Shown: piece by piece, positions 19,951 through 28,652 of the stretch
How the letters are laid out: each line of letters starts with the position of its first letter
Position numbering within the stretch: the stretch's first letter is position 1
Assembly: GCF_002591895.1 (NCBI RefSeq)
Contig: NZ_NISX01000007.1
Location: 124,001 to 188,000, forward strand
DNA from: Lacimicrobium alkaliphilum
Lineage (GTDB): Bacteria; Pseudomonadota; Gammaproteobacteria; Enterobacterales; Alteromonadaceae
Direction: 5' to 3'
DNA: 64,000 bases
Position numbers and translations under genes: made by a program
Notes under the pieces: model-generated
What the model saw: only the letters and a program-made list of their open reading frames with translations
Database searches by the model: none
What the model was told of the DNA's origin: nothing

Positions 19951-21539
19951 TGTGAGACTCCTTCGGCATCGGCAGTAACCGAATCCGCGTTATTATTACC
20001 GGCCATGCAGACGACGAAGGCTACCGCGGTGCCAATGCACAGCTGCCAGGTAAAACCCAGTTCAAATTGCAGGTCCTGCGGCAGCAACAGGCCGAGGATA
20101 TAAGGCTGCAAAGCCAGGGTAACGAAGAAGCCACTTAACAGGGCCAGCAACACCGTTCGGGCGCTGCCGCGGCGGGTAAACAGCACAGTAAAGTACACGC
20201 CCAACAAACCGCTATAGGAAAACACCATCACGCTCAGAGCAAAAGCCAGTAACGGCATATCGGAATACTGTTGCCAGTAGAAACACAGGATTGCCATACC
20301 GGCCAACGCAACAGCCGCCGCAATCATGCCCATTTGCCCGGCCCACACGTAGTGCTTCTCCTGATGTTGCGGTTTAAGCTTTTGCATCATCGGCCGGTAC
20401 AAATCCTGAACCAATACCGATGACATGGCATTGAGACCCGAATTAAGCGTCGACAGCGCTGCTGCAATCACGCCGACGGTGACAAGCCCGCGCACACCAA
20501 CAGGTATCTCGTTAAGGACATAGTACATAAAGATAGTCACCTGCTCGCCCTCAAAGGTGGGCACGACAGACTGACCATCGGCCGACATCATCAGATCAGG
20601 GCGCTGATAATAGATATACAGCAGCAACCCGATAATAATAAACAACGCCATTACCGGTATCACCAGCACCACAGACCATATCAGTGCTGACGCGCCCTTT
20701 TTGGCATCTTTGCAACTGAGCATACGTTGGGTCATATCCTGATCCATGCCAAAAGCGGCAATGTTCAACAGCACAAAGCCGCTGATCGCAGACCAGAAGG
20801 TAAAAACCCCGGATGAGGTAAAGTCCAGACGAAAATCCAGCAATGTCAGCTTCGACAGTTCGCGATCATGAGGCTCTCTGAGGGCCTCAATAATCTGCCA
20901 GAAATCCGCGGGTATCGCCGCATACAAAAAGTAGATGACGAACAAGGCTGCACCCACATACACCGTACACTGGATCACATCACTGACAATCACAGAGCGA
21001 ATTCCACCGACAAAAGAGTACGCCAGCCCCACCAGCGTCAGAATCACCACCGAGGTAATGACACTGGAGGCCTGAATATCCGCAAACAGGATCATCGAGA
21101 CGGCGATAGCAGCCAGATAGAGTCTCGCTCCGCTGGCAAACACCCGTCCAAACAAATACATCAACCCGGCCTGGCGTTTGGCAGACGCACCAAAGCGCTG
21201 CTCCAGCATTTCATAGACAGTGGTCACTCTGGCCTGATAAAACTTCGGCATCAGGTACGCAGCGACAAAAAGTGCACCGATAAAAGCGCCTATATTGGTA
21301 GCCAGATAGCTGAAGTCATTGCGATAGCCCTGGTCCGGGCCTCCAAGAAAGGTGGCCGCAGACTGTGCCGTCGCCAGCACTGAAATTGCCACCATCCATA
21401 CCGGCATCGTATTACCGGCAAGAAAATAGTCTGCAGTCGTGGCCGCCTTTTTACGACTGTAATACCAGCCTGTGCTGGCCATCACCAGAAAGTAAGCGAT
21501 GAACACCAGCCAGTCCTGCCAGGCAAATTGGCTTTGCAT
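19947..21539 (-). CDS. Sodium:solute symporter, probable MurNAc importer
   Basis: A 530-residue SSS-family transporter with about 13-14 membrane helices from residue 8 onward. Family features include the N-terminal STGWYYSRKK...DYFLAGNTMPVW block and the GLVTVGVIAAALSTLNSGLNAMSS block at about 355-380. It is the first gene of a four-gene operon in which every junction is a 4-base overlap. The context (kinase, MurQ, NamZ) suggests import of N-acetylmuramic acid or an anhydro form with Na+; that substrate is inference. It is divergent from nagZ across 199 bases. Confidence 0.8.
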   Translation of the reverse strand: MQSQFAWQDWLVFIAYFLVMASTGWYYSRKKAATTADYFLAGNTMPVWMVAISVLATAQSAATFLGGPDQGYRNDFSYLATNIGAFIGALFVAAYLMPKFYQARVTTVYEMLEQRFGASAKRQAGLMYLFGRVFASGARLYLAAIAVSMILFADIQASSVITSVVILTLVGLAYSFVGGIRSVIVSDVIQCTVYVGAALFVIYFLYAAIPADFWQIIEALREPHDRELSKLTLLDFRLDFTSSGVFTFWSAISGFVLLNIAAFGMDQDMTQRMLSCKDAKKGASALIWSVVLVIPVMALFIIIGLLLYIYYQRPDLMMSADGQSVVPTFEGEQVTIFMYYVLNEIPVGVRGLVTVGVIAAALSTLNSGLNAMSSVLVQDLYRPMMQKLKPQHQEKHYVWAGQMGMIAAAVALAGMAILCFYWQQYSDMPLLAFALSVMVFSYSGLLGVYFTVLFTRRGSARTVLLALLSGFFVTLALQPYILGLLLPQDLQFELGFTWQLCIGTAVAFVVCMAGNNNADSVTADAEGVSQ

Positions 21540-21588
21540 AAATACCTCTTAGCCCGCTACTTTCACTTTATCAGCGATTAAGCGTTGC

Positions 21589-21636
21589 TGTAATTTTTTA
21601 TGTTGATAGAATTACATTCTAATGAATAATTAATTC
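21589..21636. promoter_or_regulatory. Candidate MurR operator between symporter and nagZ
   Basis: This part of the divergent promoter region holds TGTAATT-N14-AATTACA (21589-21616), the 13-bp palindrome AGAATTACATTCT (21608-21620) and further alternating ATTC/GAAT half sites up to 21636. Similar ATTC-N11-GAAT spacing is present upstream of the murR-like gene near 15390-15408. TGTAAT/ATTACA half sites are known for the RpiR-family member HexR. Binding by the local regulator is inferred. Confidence 0.35.
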
Positions 21637-21738
21637 CTTTTACCAGTAAAAGTTTTAATTTATTGTCGGCCAGGACCGTACAGTTACTGACTCAAGCCCT
21701 TCCAGGAAAGGCTATAACTATGATTAATAAGGCTTTTT

Positions 21739-23637
21739 ATGCTAAAAAACAGGTGGGAAAAGAAAAATATATCGCTTTTAGCCATGGGATTAGTGTTGAT
21801 GACCGCCTGTACTGAAGCGGGTAAGACAAATTCTGAAACCAACGCTCAAACCGATGAAAGTACGCTACGACGGGCAATAGCGCAAAAGATTGTCATCGAC
21901 CTGCGGTATTTCTGCGAACAGGAGCCGGTCGACCCTCCCTGTAAGAAGCCCATGACAACCCTGCCACCACAGCTTGCAGAACTTGTCAGCAGTACAGGAA
22001 TAGGCGGCGTGATTCTATTTGCCGACAACCTCACCGACACACAGCAAATGATCAGACTCAACCACGATCTGCAACAGGCTGCACTGCAAGGTAAGAGTGG
22101 CAAACCGCTGTTGCTCACCGTTGACCAGGAAGGCGGCAGAGTGGTGCGCGTTCCCCGTCATCTTGGCACGTCCTTTAGTGGCAGTATGGCCATCGGCGCA
22201 ACGTTTCCGGAGCACGGTCCGGCATTTGCGCAGAAAACCGGAGAGGTACTGGGCAGGGAACTGGCAGCATTGGGTTTTAACGTTAACCACGCCCCCACCG
22301 TAGATGTGAACGTGAACCCTCAGAACCCGGTGATTAATGTGCGCTCATTTGGTGAACGCCCACAGCAGGTTGCCGAATTGGGGCTGGCTCAGTTAAAAGC
22401 CATGCAGCAACAGGGGGTCATCGGGACTCTGAAGCATTTCCCTGGTCATGGAGACACTGCCACAGACAGTCATACCGGGTTGCCCCGGGTCGAACATGAT
22501 CGCAAGACCATCGAAGACGTTGATCTTCTGCCCTTTCGTTATGCCATAGAGCAAGGCGCAGTGGATATGATTATGACCGCCCATATTCAGTATCCACAAC
22601 TCGATAGCAGTGATATAGAAAATGCCAGTGGCGAGAAGATGCTCAGACCCGCGACCCTGTCACGGGCCATACTCACGGATCTGCTGCGCAGGGATATGGG
22701 TTTTGAGGGTGTCATCATTACCGACGCCATGGACATGGATGGTATTGCCGCATTTTTTGAACCCACACAGGCGGTCATCGAAACATTCCATGCCGGCACC
22801 GATCTGGTGCTGATGCCCGTGAGACTGCATACTCCTGGCGAGCTCAAACGGTTGCCACAGCTGATAGACGATGTGCTACACGCTGTACAACAGGGGAAGC
22901 TGAACAAAGCAGAGATCCTGGCGTCAGCGGAACGGGTCAGCTCGCTAAAACAAAAATACGTTAGTAAGGAATTGCTATCGGTACAGGAACAGATTGCCAA
23001 AGCCAAAGGCACATTGCGCCACCCCGAACACCTTGCCACAGAACAAGCGCTTTCTGACGCAGCCCTGACGCAGGTTGGAAAAAGCACTATCACACTGCCC
23101 CTGCAGGCACAGAAACTTCATCTTTTAATGCCTGACCGAAGTAAATGTCTGGCTATGCAACAGGCTCTCGGACGCCATCTACCCGCACTTGGTGTTAGTT
23201 GTTCCAGCATGCAGACTTATTTACCAGAGCGTGACAATCAGTTAATGCAGGACGCCGATATTCTTCTGGTTTCCAGCATCACACCGGCACAAAGTGCCGT
23301 TGAGCGAGGCGGAATGGAAGATATGCAGCTGGTACAGGCAGAAGCCATAGCCCATCAAGACCAACAGGCGTTAATTCCGCAACAGATAGCTAAAGCCAGG
23401 GCATCCGGTAAGAAGGTTATTTTTGTCAGCCTGCGCGCACCCTATGAGATCAGTGAACTGGCAACAGGGGCAGACCTGGTGCTTGCCACCTATGGATATA
23501 ACACCCATGTGGTGCCGGGCACTGAAGCCAACCCACAGGTCCACGGTCCCGCGTTTGAGTCTCTGGCCAGATTTTTAGCGGGCAAAATCAGCGCCACTGG
23601 CCAACTACCGGTAAGCCTCTCTGGCACAACCGATTAA
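21739..23637 (+). CDS. nagZ: Exported NagZ-type beta-N-acetylglucosaminidase (GH3), lipoprotein
   Basis: A 632-residue GH3 enzyme with a lipobox (LMTAC, Cys24). The NagZ signature KHFPGHGDTATDSH is at 232-245 and contains the Asp243/His245 general-acid dyad. The nucleophile is probably Asp329 in IITDAMDMDG. A C-terminal second domain extends from about 400 to the end. It removes GlcNAc from peptidoglycan glycans or muropeptides. E. coli NagZ is cytoplasmic and about 340 residues; this long, lipid-anchored form resembles B. subtilis NagZ (YbbD), which works outside the cell together with NamZ. AAGG precedes the ATG by 7 bases. A copy of its last 50 codons survives as a fragment at 24296-24451. 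Confidence 0.9.
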   Translation: MLKNRWEKKNISLLAMGLVLMTACTEAGKTNSETNAQTDESTLRRAIAQKIVIDLRYFCEQEPVDPPCKKPMTTLPPQLAELVSSTGIGGVILFADNLTDTQQMIRLNHDLQQAALQGKSGKPLLLTVDQEGGRVVRVPRHLGTSFSGSMAIGATFPEHGPAFAQKTGEVLGRELAALGFNVNHAPTVDVNVNPQNPVINVRSFGERPQQVAELGLAQLKAMQQQGVIGTLKHFPGHGDTATDSHTGLPRVEHDRKTIEDVDLLPFRYAIEQGAVDMIMTAHIQYPQLDSSDIENASGEKMLRPATLSRAILTDLLRRDMGFEGVIITDAMDMDGIAAFFEPTQAVIETFHAGTDLVLMPVRLHTPGELKRLPQLIDDVLHAVQQGKLNKAEILASAERVSSLKQKYVSKELLSVQEQIAKAKGTLRHPEHLATEQALSDAALTQVGKSTITLPLQAQKLHLLMPDRSKCLAMQQALGRHLPALGVSCSSMQTYLPERDNQLMQDADILLVSSITPAQSAVERGGMEDMQLVQAEAIAHQDQQALIPQQIAKARASGKKVIFVSLRAPYEISELATGADLVLATYGYNTHVVPGTEANPQVHGPAFESLARFLAGKISATGQLPVSLSGTTD

Positions 23638-23945
23638 CCACAGAGACACAGAGAACACAGAGGTATTACCGGTTTAATGCCCTTCACTTCTCTGTGCCCT
23701 CTGTGACTCTGTGGTGAATTATTCTTTTCGTGTTGTTAGTGGTAAAAAGCCCTCAACCACGAAAAACACTAAAATCACGAACAAGGCATGGTCCTGTAGC
23801 CGGTGATGCAGCGCAGCGGAATCCGGGGTACTCTCGCCTTACATCACCCCGTATGCCGCTGCGCTTTATACGGGCTACCCGATAACACCTTCGAACCTCT
23901 GCGCCCTCTGCGACTCTGCGGTGAAAAATGGCTTTCGCGTGTGAC
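23638..23945. repeat. Composite intergenic repeat block, copy B
   Basis: Begins directly at the nagZ stop. It contains ACCACAGAGACACAGAGAACACAG, CTCTGTG units, GTGGTGAATTATTC, AACCACGAAAAACAC, and a GTAGCC...AGCGGAATCCGGGG module at 23796-23828 followed by an inverted partner (ACCCCGTATGCCGCTGCGC...GGGCTAC, about 23846-23879). These modules repeat those of 16301-16910 in the same order. No gene is present. Confidence 0.8.
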
Positions 23946-23964
23946 TCTGGGCTGGAAATTAAAA

Positions 23965-23986
23965 AAGCCGGTCAGATGACCGGCTT
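23965..23986 (-). terminator. Rho-independent terminator on the minus strand
   Basis: AAGCCGGTCA, loop GA, TGACCGGCTT form a perfect 10-bp stem. On the minus strand it is followed by a run of T (CTTTTTTAATT). It would end leftward transcription from the former anchor-A gene copy, and now also any read-through from the gene at 24474-25580. Confidence 0.75.
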
Positions 23987-24075
23987 ACTAGCAGCTCCAG
24001 TGAGAGGGCAATCTACTGGAAAGCACTACTTATCGTCCTCAAATGAACAATAAATAGCCACTAGAACTAAATCAT

Positions 24076-24158
24076 AATAGATTATTCTTATCTATGCAAA
24101 GAAACAAAGATAAAATATTCATTATCCGTTTATGCTAATTTGTTCGCCTGTATCTGCC
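24076..24158. repeat. Dispersed 83-bp repeat, copy 1
   Basis: Starts AATAGATTATTCT and contains TCCGTTTATGCTAATTT and TTCGCCTGTA. It aligns along its whole length, with a few substitutions and a 3-base gap, with 28653-28734, which lies just upstream of the D-glutamate cyclase/pxp operon. It encodes nothing. Confidence 0.7.
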
Positions 24159-24164
24159 AGCTGA

Positions 24165-24288
24165 TCAGGCGTATAGAGGTTGGGAGTATAGGGGTCGTAG
24201 TTAATTTACCGATTATCCTGCCATGGCCTGCCAATCACCTGACTGTAGGTCTGCACAGGATTGGCATGAATGTCTGCCTGCAGCGCTG
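24165..24288 (-). pseudogene. Fragment of a choice-of-anchor-A gene (3' part)
   Basis: Translated on the minus strand it gives IHANPVQTYSQVIGRPWQDN, a stop codon, then INYDPYTP. The intact neighbour at 24474-25580 has IHANPAQIYGQVIGKSWQGN followed by MQINYDPFTP. It is thus a decayed duplicate of the neighbour's C-terminal region, lacking its 5' part, with an in-frame stop and a lost C-terminal anchor. It abuts a nagZ fragment at about 24290. Confidence 0.8.
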
Positions 24289-24295
24289 ACACTCA

Positions 24296-24451
24296 GACGT
24301 GGTACTTGTAACCTACGGATATAACACCAATGAGGTACAAGGCTCCGAAGCCAACCCACAGGTACATGGCCCGGCGTTTGAATCGCTGGTCAGGTTTCTA
24401 GCTGCAGAGATTTCTGCCTCTGGCAGCTTAGCGGTCACTCTGGACGAGTGA
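24296..24451 (+). pseudogene. Fragment of a nagZ gene (last 50 codons)
   Basis: Reads DVVLVTYGYNTNEVQGSEAN, then PQVHGPAFESLVRFLAAEIS, and ends at a TGA at 24449-24451. The intact nagZ has ADLVLATYGYNTHVVPGTEA, then NPQVHGPAFESLARFLAGKI. No start codon or upstream part is present. The fragment shows the former existence of a second nagZ copy convergent with the anchor-A gene 23 bases further on. Confidence 0.85.
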
Positions 24452-24473
24452 CCGTATACTACCGGGCATAAAC

Positions 24474-25580
24474 TCAGGCTGCGGCAAATTGCCTGGTCTG
24501 AGGCGGAAACTGCAACCGACGGACGGCCAACAGCGCTACAAGACTTAACAAAAATACAGCAATCCCTTGTGGCTCGCTTACCTGAGGTGGCGGATTGCTG
24601 CCCACCGGAGTAAAGGGGTCGTAGTTAATTTGCATATTGCCCTGCCATGACTTGCCAATCACCTGACCGTAGATCTGCGCAGGATTGGCATGAATGGCCG
24701 CCTGCGGCGCTAACACTGATGCATAGAGATCGGTAGCCAGATTGACCTGACTGGCACCGGCAAAATTAAACAACACCTGACTGGGCAATCTGTTGTCGGT
24801 ATTGTCTTTATTCACGTATTCACTTAACAGCTGGCCATTAACAGAAATATTGGTCTGGCTTAACTGCACACAGCCCACTTCACCCGCAGCACATTCACCA
24901 CCCGCCCAATTATTTTTACCGGCAATGGCATTAGGGTTGCTCAGATTGAATATTACGGTGGCATCTTCTGACACCCCTTCGACAAACCAATCAATATTGG
25001 CATTGATCTGTTCCTGGGTCACATTAAACACATACACATTATCATCTGGTGTTGTATCAGGCGTAAATACCAGAGGAGCACCTGCGCGCATAATGTCTCT
25101 GACGCCGGAACCTGTGGCAGTTCGTGCGGCCAGCTCATTGGATAGCTGAGTCAACTGCGAAAAAGCGCTGTCAAAATCTACCGGCAGCGCATTAGGGTTC
25201 ACCTGCGTAAGATTAGCTTCAATCGGACCGCCACTGACGGTTCCGGCATATACCAGCTCGCCGGAATGAGGCGACTGATGTTCACCTGCCTCATACACAT
25301 TCAGAAAGCCCGGACCTGACTTAACCACATCTCCCCCAACTACCAGAGTTGGGCCCTGACCCATACCAAACTGATTGATGCGATAACCAACATCATAACC
25401 ACCTGCCACGGTCATATTGCCGCCAACCGCAATACGTCCCTGAACATCTGAGCTGGTGACGCTGAAATCATCCTTTATGAAGGCGTTATAATCCCCCGCC
25501 TGTCCAAAATCAATCGCCCCACCCATTACCGGCAACGCAGCGCACAGTAAAAGTGCTGCAATGACTTTTTTCGCATTCAT
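24474..25580 (-). CDS. Choice-of-anchor A family protein with PEP-CTERM-like tail
   Basis: A 368-residue exported protein. A signal peptide (LCAALPVMGGAIDFG) is followed by a choice-of-anchor-A type domain beginning DYNAFIKDDFSVTSSDVQGRIAVGGN in shortened form (AFIKDDFSVTSSDVQGRIAV) and ending with ATDLYASVLAPQAAIHANPAQ near residue 305. The C-terminus is a sorting-type tail: VSEPQGIAVFLLSLVALLAV then RR, with SEP in place of PEP. Such tails are handled by an exosortase, and the neighbouring PrsT-like gene belongs to the same system. It probably ends up in surface or extracellular matrix. It lies 23 bases from the nagZ fragment and is convergent with it. Confidence 0.8.
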   Translation of the reverse strand: MNAKKVIAALLLCAALPVMGGAIDFGQAGDYNAFIKDDFSVTSSDVQGRIAVGGNMTVAGGYDVGYRINQFGMGQGPTLVVGGDVVKSGPGFLNVYEAGEHQSPHSGELVYAGTVSGGPIEANLTQVNPNALPVDFDSAFSQLTQLSNELAARTATGSGVRDIMRAGAPLVFTPDTTPDDNVYVFNVTQEQINANIDWFVEGVSEDATVIFNLSNPNAIAGKNNWAGGECAAGEVGCVQLSQTNISVNGQLLSEYVNKDNTDNRLPSQVLFNFAGASQVNLATDLYASVLAPQAAIHANPAQIYGQVIGKSWQGNMQINYDPFTPVGSNPPPQVSEPQGIAVFLLSLVALLAVRRLQFPPQTRQFAAA

Positions 25581-25677
25581 AATCTGTCCCTATTAAAATT
25601 TTGTTCAATTATACATCAACTTAATGCGATGACAACGCTGTCATATTTTATTCACGCAAGCCCGATCTGGCTGCATA

Positions 25678-28428
25678 TTATTCTTCCAACATGAATTTAA
25701 CTTGCTTCGCCAGAGGGGATTCTGGCGCAATCTGCTCAGCTTCAAGCAACATTTTACGGGCCTGAGCCAGCTGCCCGAGTTCGGCTAAGGTGTAAGCTAA
25801 ATGATACAAGATATCGGCATTCCTGCTATCACTGGCATGAGCCTGACGCAGCAGCTTAAGCCCCTGAGCGGGCTGACCGAGTTTAGTATGGATCCAGCCA
25901 AGAGTATCATTGAATGCCGCCACTTGCGGGGCCTGCCCACTGGCCTCAGAGGCGTATTCAAGGGCCTTTTGCAAATCTGTGTCAATATAGTAATAAGCCA
26001 GATTATTGAGAAAGAGCGGGTTCTGGTTTAACTGCGGATAATTTTCAAGTACAGAGATCGCACCGGGGATATCACCTTGTCTGGCCGCCATACTGCTCAG
26101 CTGAGCTACCGCCCAGGCATCTTCAGGTGTTTTTTCTAGCCAGCCCTCTAACAGGTCTGTCGCCGCATCAGCCTGCCCGAGCGCGGTATACAGCTGAGCC
26201 AGCCTTTGCATATGCTGACGCAATGGCTGCCGGGCATAAAGCGTTGCAAAAATGTCCAGAGCCTGTTGCGACGCGCCGCTGGCTTGCAGTGCATAAGCTT
26301 TTAGTTCCAGCATTCTGGGATCCCCATCCTGCTGCTGTAAGACCTGATCAATCAGGGTTAAAGCCGCTTCAGCATCGCCTTTTGCCAGCGCCAGCCTGGC
26401 AATCAGATAGTCATCGGGGTTTTGCCCGTTACTGAGCAACTTTCTGACCCGGGCAAGAGTGTGCCCGGCGCCCTCAAGATCCCTTATATCGATCTGCCGG
26501 TGAGCGACTGTTTGCAATCTGCGCGCATCATCATAGAGTAAGCCGTACACTGCCTTAAGCGTTTCAGCGGCGGCGTTCAATTTGCCTTCATTTTCCTCCA
26601 GGCGTGCCCTGGCCAGCAGCAACTTAGGATCCAGACGACTGTGTTGCATCATTCTTTTCAGCAATGCACTGGCCTTTCCCAGCTGAGAATCCTGAATATA
26701 CAGCTCCAGCAACGCCCGGTTAGCATCATAGTTATCTTTTTCGGTGACTGACTCAAGCAGCCTGACAGCCAGGGGAGTATTCTGGTTGCTGATGGCAAGA
26801 TCGGCGTATAACTTAACCGTGGTGACATCCTCTGGTGCAAAAGCCAAAATGCTGGTGTAGGCTTTTTCAACCTCGGCCACCTTGCCCTGATTCAGATAAA
26901 TGCCAGCCAGGCCCAACCACGCAGCCTTAAACTCGGGCGCCAGCTCGATCGCCTGCCGAAAAAACCTGATCGCCTCAGGTATTTGCGCGGCCCGCAATGA
27001 GAGCTCCCCCGCCAATTGCAGCACCTCAACTTTGCCGGGGTGCTGATTCAGCAATTTCTGAGTCGTCTCCCAGGCTTGTTCTGACAAACCGTTCTGTAAT
27101 TGCAAAAAACCCAGCATAACCTGTGACTTAAGATCTTCGCCTTGCTGCGCACGCAATACCTGCAGTGCACTTTGCAGCTGATTTTCATTGATCAGCGCCT
27201 CCAGCAACTGCTGCTGAAGCAAGGGATCCTGAGGAAACTTCTGTCGCCCTGTCTCCAGCAAGCTCAGGCTCTTATCCGTCTCTCCCAGTGCACGATATAC
27301 CGATGCCGCCAGGCGGTATAGCTGTACGTCTGTCGCTGACATGGCCAGCGCCTGGTCAACATAGGATCTGGCCGATTCCAGATCATTGTCCTGCAGAGCC
27401 AGCATACTCAGGTAACGGTAAGCGGTGGCGTTATCGCCAAACTCCCGGATAAAACGCTTAAAGCCTCTCGCGGCAGTGTCCTGATGGCCATTGGCATAAT
27501 CCACTACCGCACTGAGAAAACTAATTTCCTTGATTTTTTTGTTTTGCTCATCAATTCCACTCAGCTGATGTTGCACGTCCACCAGCAACTGTCTGGCCAG
27601 ACGATCATCCTTCTGCTGAGCAATAATGGTGGAATGTAACAATTTAGCATAGGGATTTTGCGGATACTGCTCACGAAATGCCAGTACTCTGGTCAGGGCT
27701 GAAGACAGATTACCAAGCTCTGTGAGCACCATAACCTCTCCCAACACCGCCTGCTCATTGTCCTTCTGCACATCCGCAGCCTGCTGATACAGTGACAAGG
27801 CTTTCTCAGGCTGTCGGTCAAGACGGTGTAATGCAGCGCTGAGAAGCAAGGCCGGGTAGTAGTCTGGTTGTTGCTTGAGTGCCGCTGCGACCTGTTGACG
27901 GGCCGGATCCAGTTGATTACCGTCAAACAATGATTCCGCTATTGCGGTAAGGATATCTGCCCGTAAGGGTTCCAGCTCAAGTGCTTTTTCGTACAAAGCG
28001 CGACTTTGTTCAGTCTTGCTCTCAGCCTGATAGGTTTGCCCGAGAAAATAATGGTAATCAGCCTGTTCGGCCAGCTCCGGATGCTCCAGCAACAATGACC
28101 GCACTTGTTGATGGCGGTACAACATTAATCTGGCTTCGGCCAGTTTAAGCACCACAGTGCGGCTGTCTGCATTCATTTTCAGCGCGGTGCTGTAAGCACT
28201 TTCCGCCGCTGCCGCCTTTCCTTCAGCCAGTAATATATCGCCTAACAGCAAACGGGCAGGCAGATAGTCCGGGTCATGTTGCAGACTGTTGCGCAGTTCA
28301 ATTTCGCTGGCTGCAAAATCTTGTTGTTCCGCAAGTTTTAGGGCAGCTTCATAATAGTCAAAAGCCGGGTCAGCGTATACATTGGTCGATAACAGACAAC
28401 AGAGTATGAAGGAGGGAACTTTTCCCAT
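25678..28428 (-). CDS. prsT: PEP-CTERM system TPR-repeat protein PrsT
   Basis: A 916-residue exported protein made almost wholly of tetratricopeptide repeats. A signal peptide (CCLLSTNVYA) is followed by about 20 TPR units from residue 20 to the end, for example FDYYEAALKLAEQQDFAASE, ALKQQPDYYPALLLSAALHR and ILYHLAYTLAELGQLAQARK. Length and layout match the PEP-CTERM system TPR lipoprotein PrsT, which accompanies exosortase/exopolysaccharide loci. A classical lipobox is not clear, since the Cys pair lies inside the hydrophobic core. It lies 97 bases upstream of the PEP-CTERM-like gene and in the same direction, so the two may be co-transcribed. No exosortase is in this window. Confidence 0.8.
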   Translation of the reverse strand: MGKVPSFILCCLLSTNVYADPAFDYYEAALKLAEQQDFAASEIELRNSLQHDPDYLPARLLLGDILLAEGKAAAAESAYSTALKMNADSRTVVLKLAEARLMLYRHQQVRSLLLEHPELAEQADYHYFLGQTYQAESKTEQSRALYEKALELEPLRADILTAIAESLFDGNQLDPARQQVAAALKQQPDYYPALLLSAALHRLDRQPEKALSLYQQAADVQKDNEQAVLGEVMVLTELGNLSSALTRVLAFREQYPQNPYAKLLHSTIIAQQKDDRLARQLLVDVQHQLSGIDEQNKKIKEISFLSAVVDYANGHQDTAARGFKRFIREFGDNATAYRYLSMLALQDNDLESARSYVDQALAMSATDVQLYRLAASVYRALGETDKSLSLLETGRQKFPQDPLLQQQLLEALINENQLQSALQVLRAQQGEDLKSQVMLGFLQLQNGLSEQAWETTQKLLNQHPGKVEVLQLAGELSLRAAQIPEAIRFFRQAIELAPEFKAAWLGLAGIYLNQGKVAEVEKAYTSILAFAPEDVTTVKLYADLAISNQNTPLAVRLLESVTEKDNYDANRALLELYIQDSQLGKASALLKRMMQHSRLDPKLLLARARLEENEGKLNAAAETLKAVYGLLYDDARRLQTVAHRQIDIRDLEGAGHTLARVRKLLSNGQNPDDYLIARLALAKGDAEAALTLIDQVLQQQDGDPRMLELKAYALQASGASQQALDIFATLYARQPLRQHMQRLAQLYTALGQADAATDLLEGWLEKTPEDAWAVAQLSSMAARQGDIPGAISVLENYPQLNQNPLFLNNLAYYYIDTDLQKALEYASEASGQAPQVAAFNDTLGWIHTKLGQPAQGLKLLRQAHASDSRNADILYHLAYTLAELGQLAQARKMLLEAEQIAPESPLAKQVKFMLEE

Positions 28429-28652
28429 AATGTGTATCCCTGATTAGTTTCCATATTACTACAGCAGTACTGAGGCCTGAACTTCTACCATTGTGTAACG
28501 AATATGGCAACGGTCCTTTGTCACAAAAACAATAATACGGGGTGCTGAAATCAGACCCGGACAGACATGGTACTGTCATTGGCAGTGGGTGGGCTGTGTG
28601 CTCTTGTTTTACCGCTATTGGGCAGAAAAACATCCACCAGAGATAACCTTAA
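28429..28652. other. Intergenic stretch between divergent prsT and pxp operon
   Basis: Together with the repeat at 28653-28734 this 337-base gap separates two divergent genes. I see no open frame with support and no clear hairpin. It presumably carries the prsT promoter. Confidence 0.5.
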
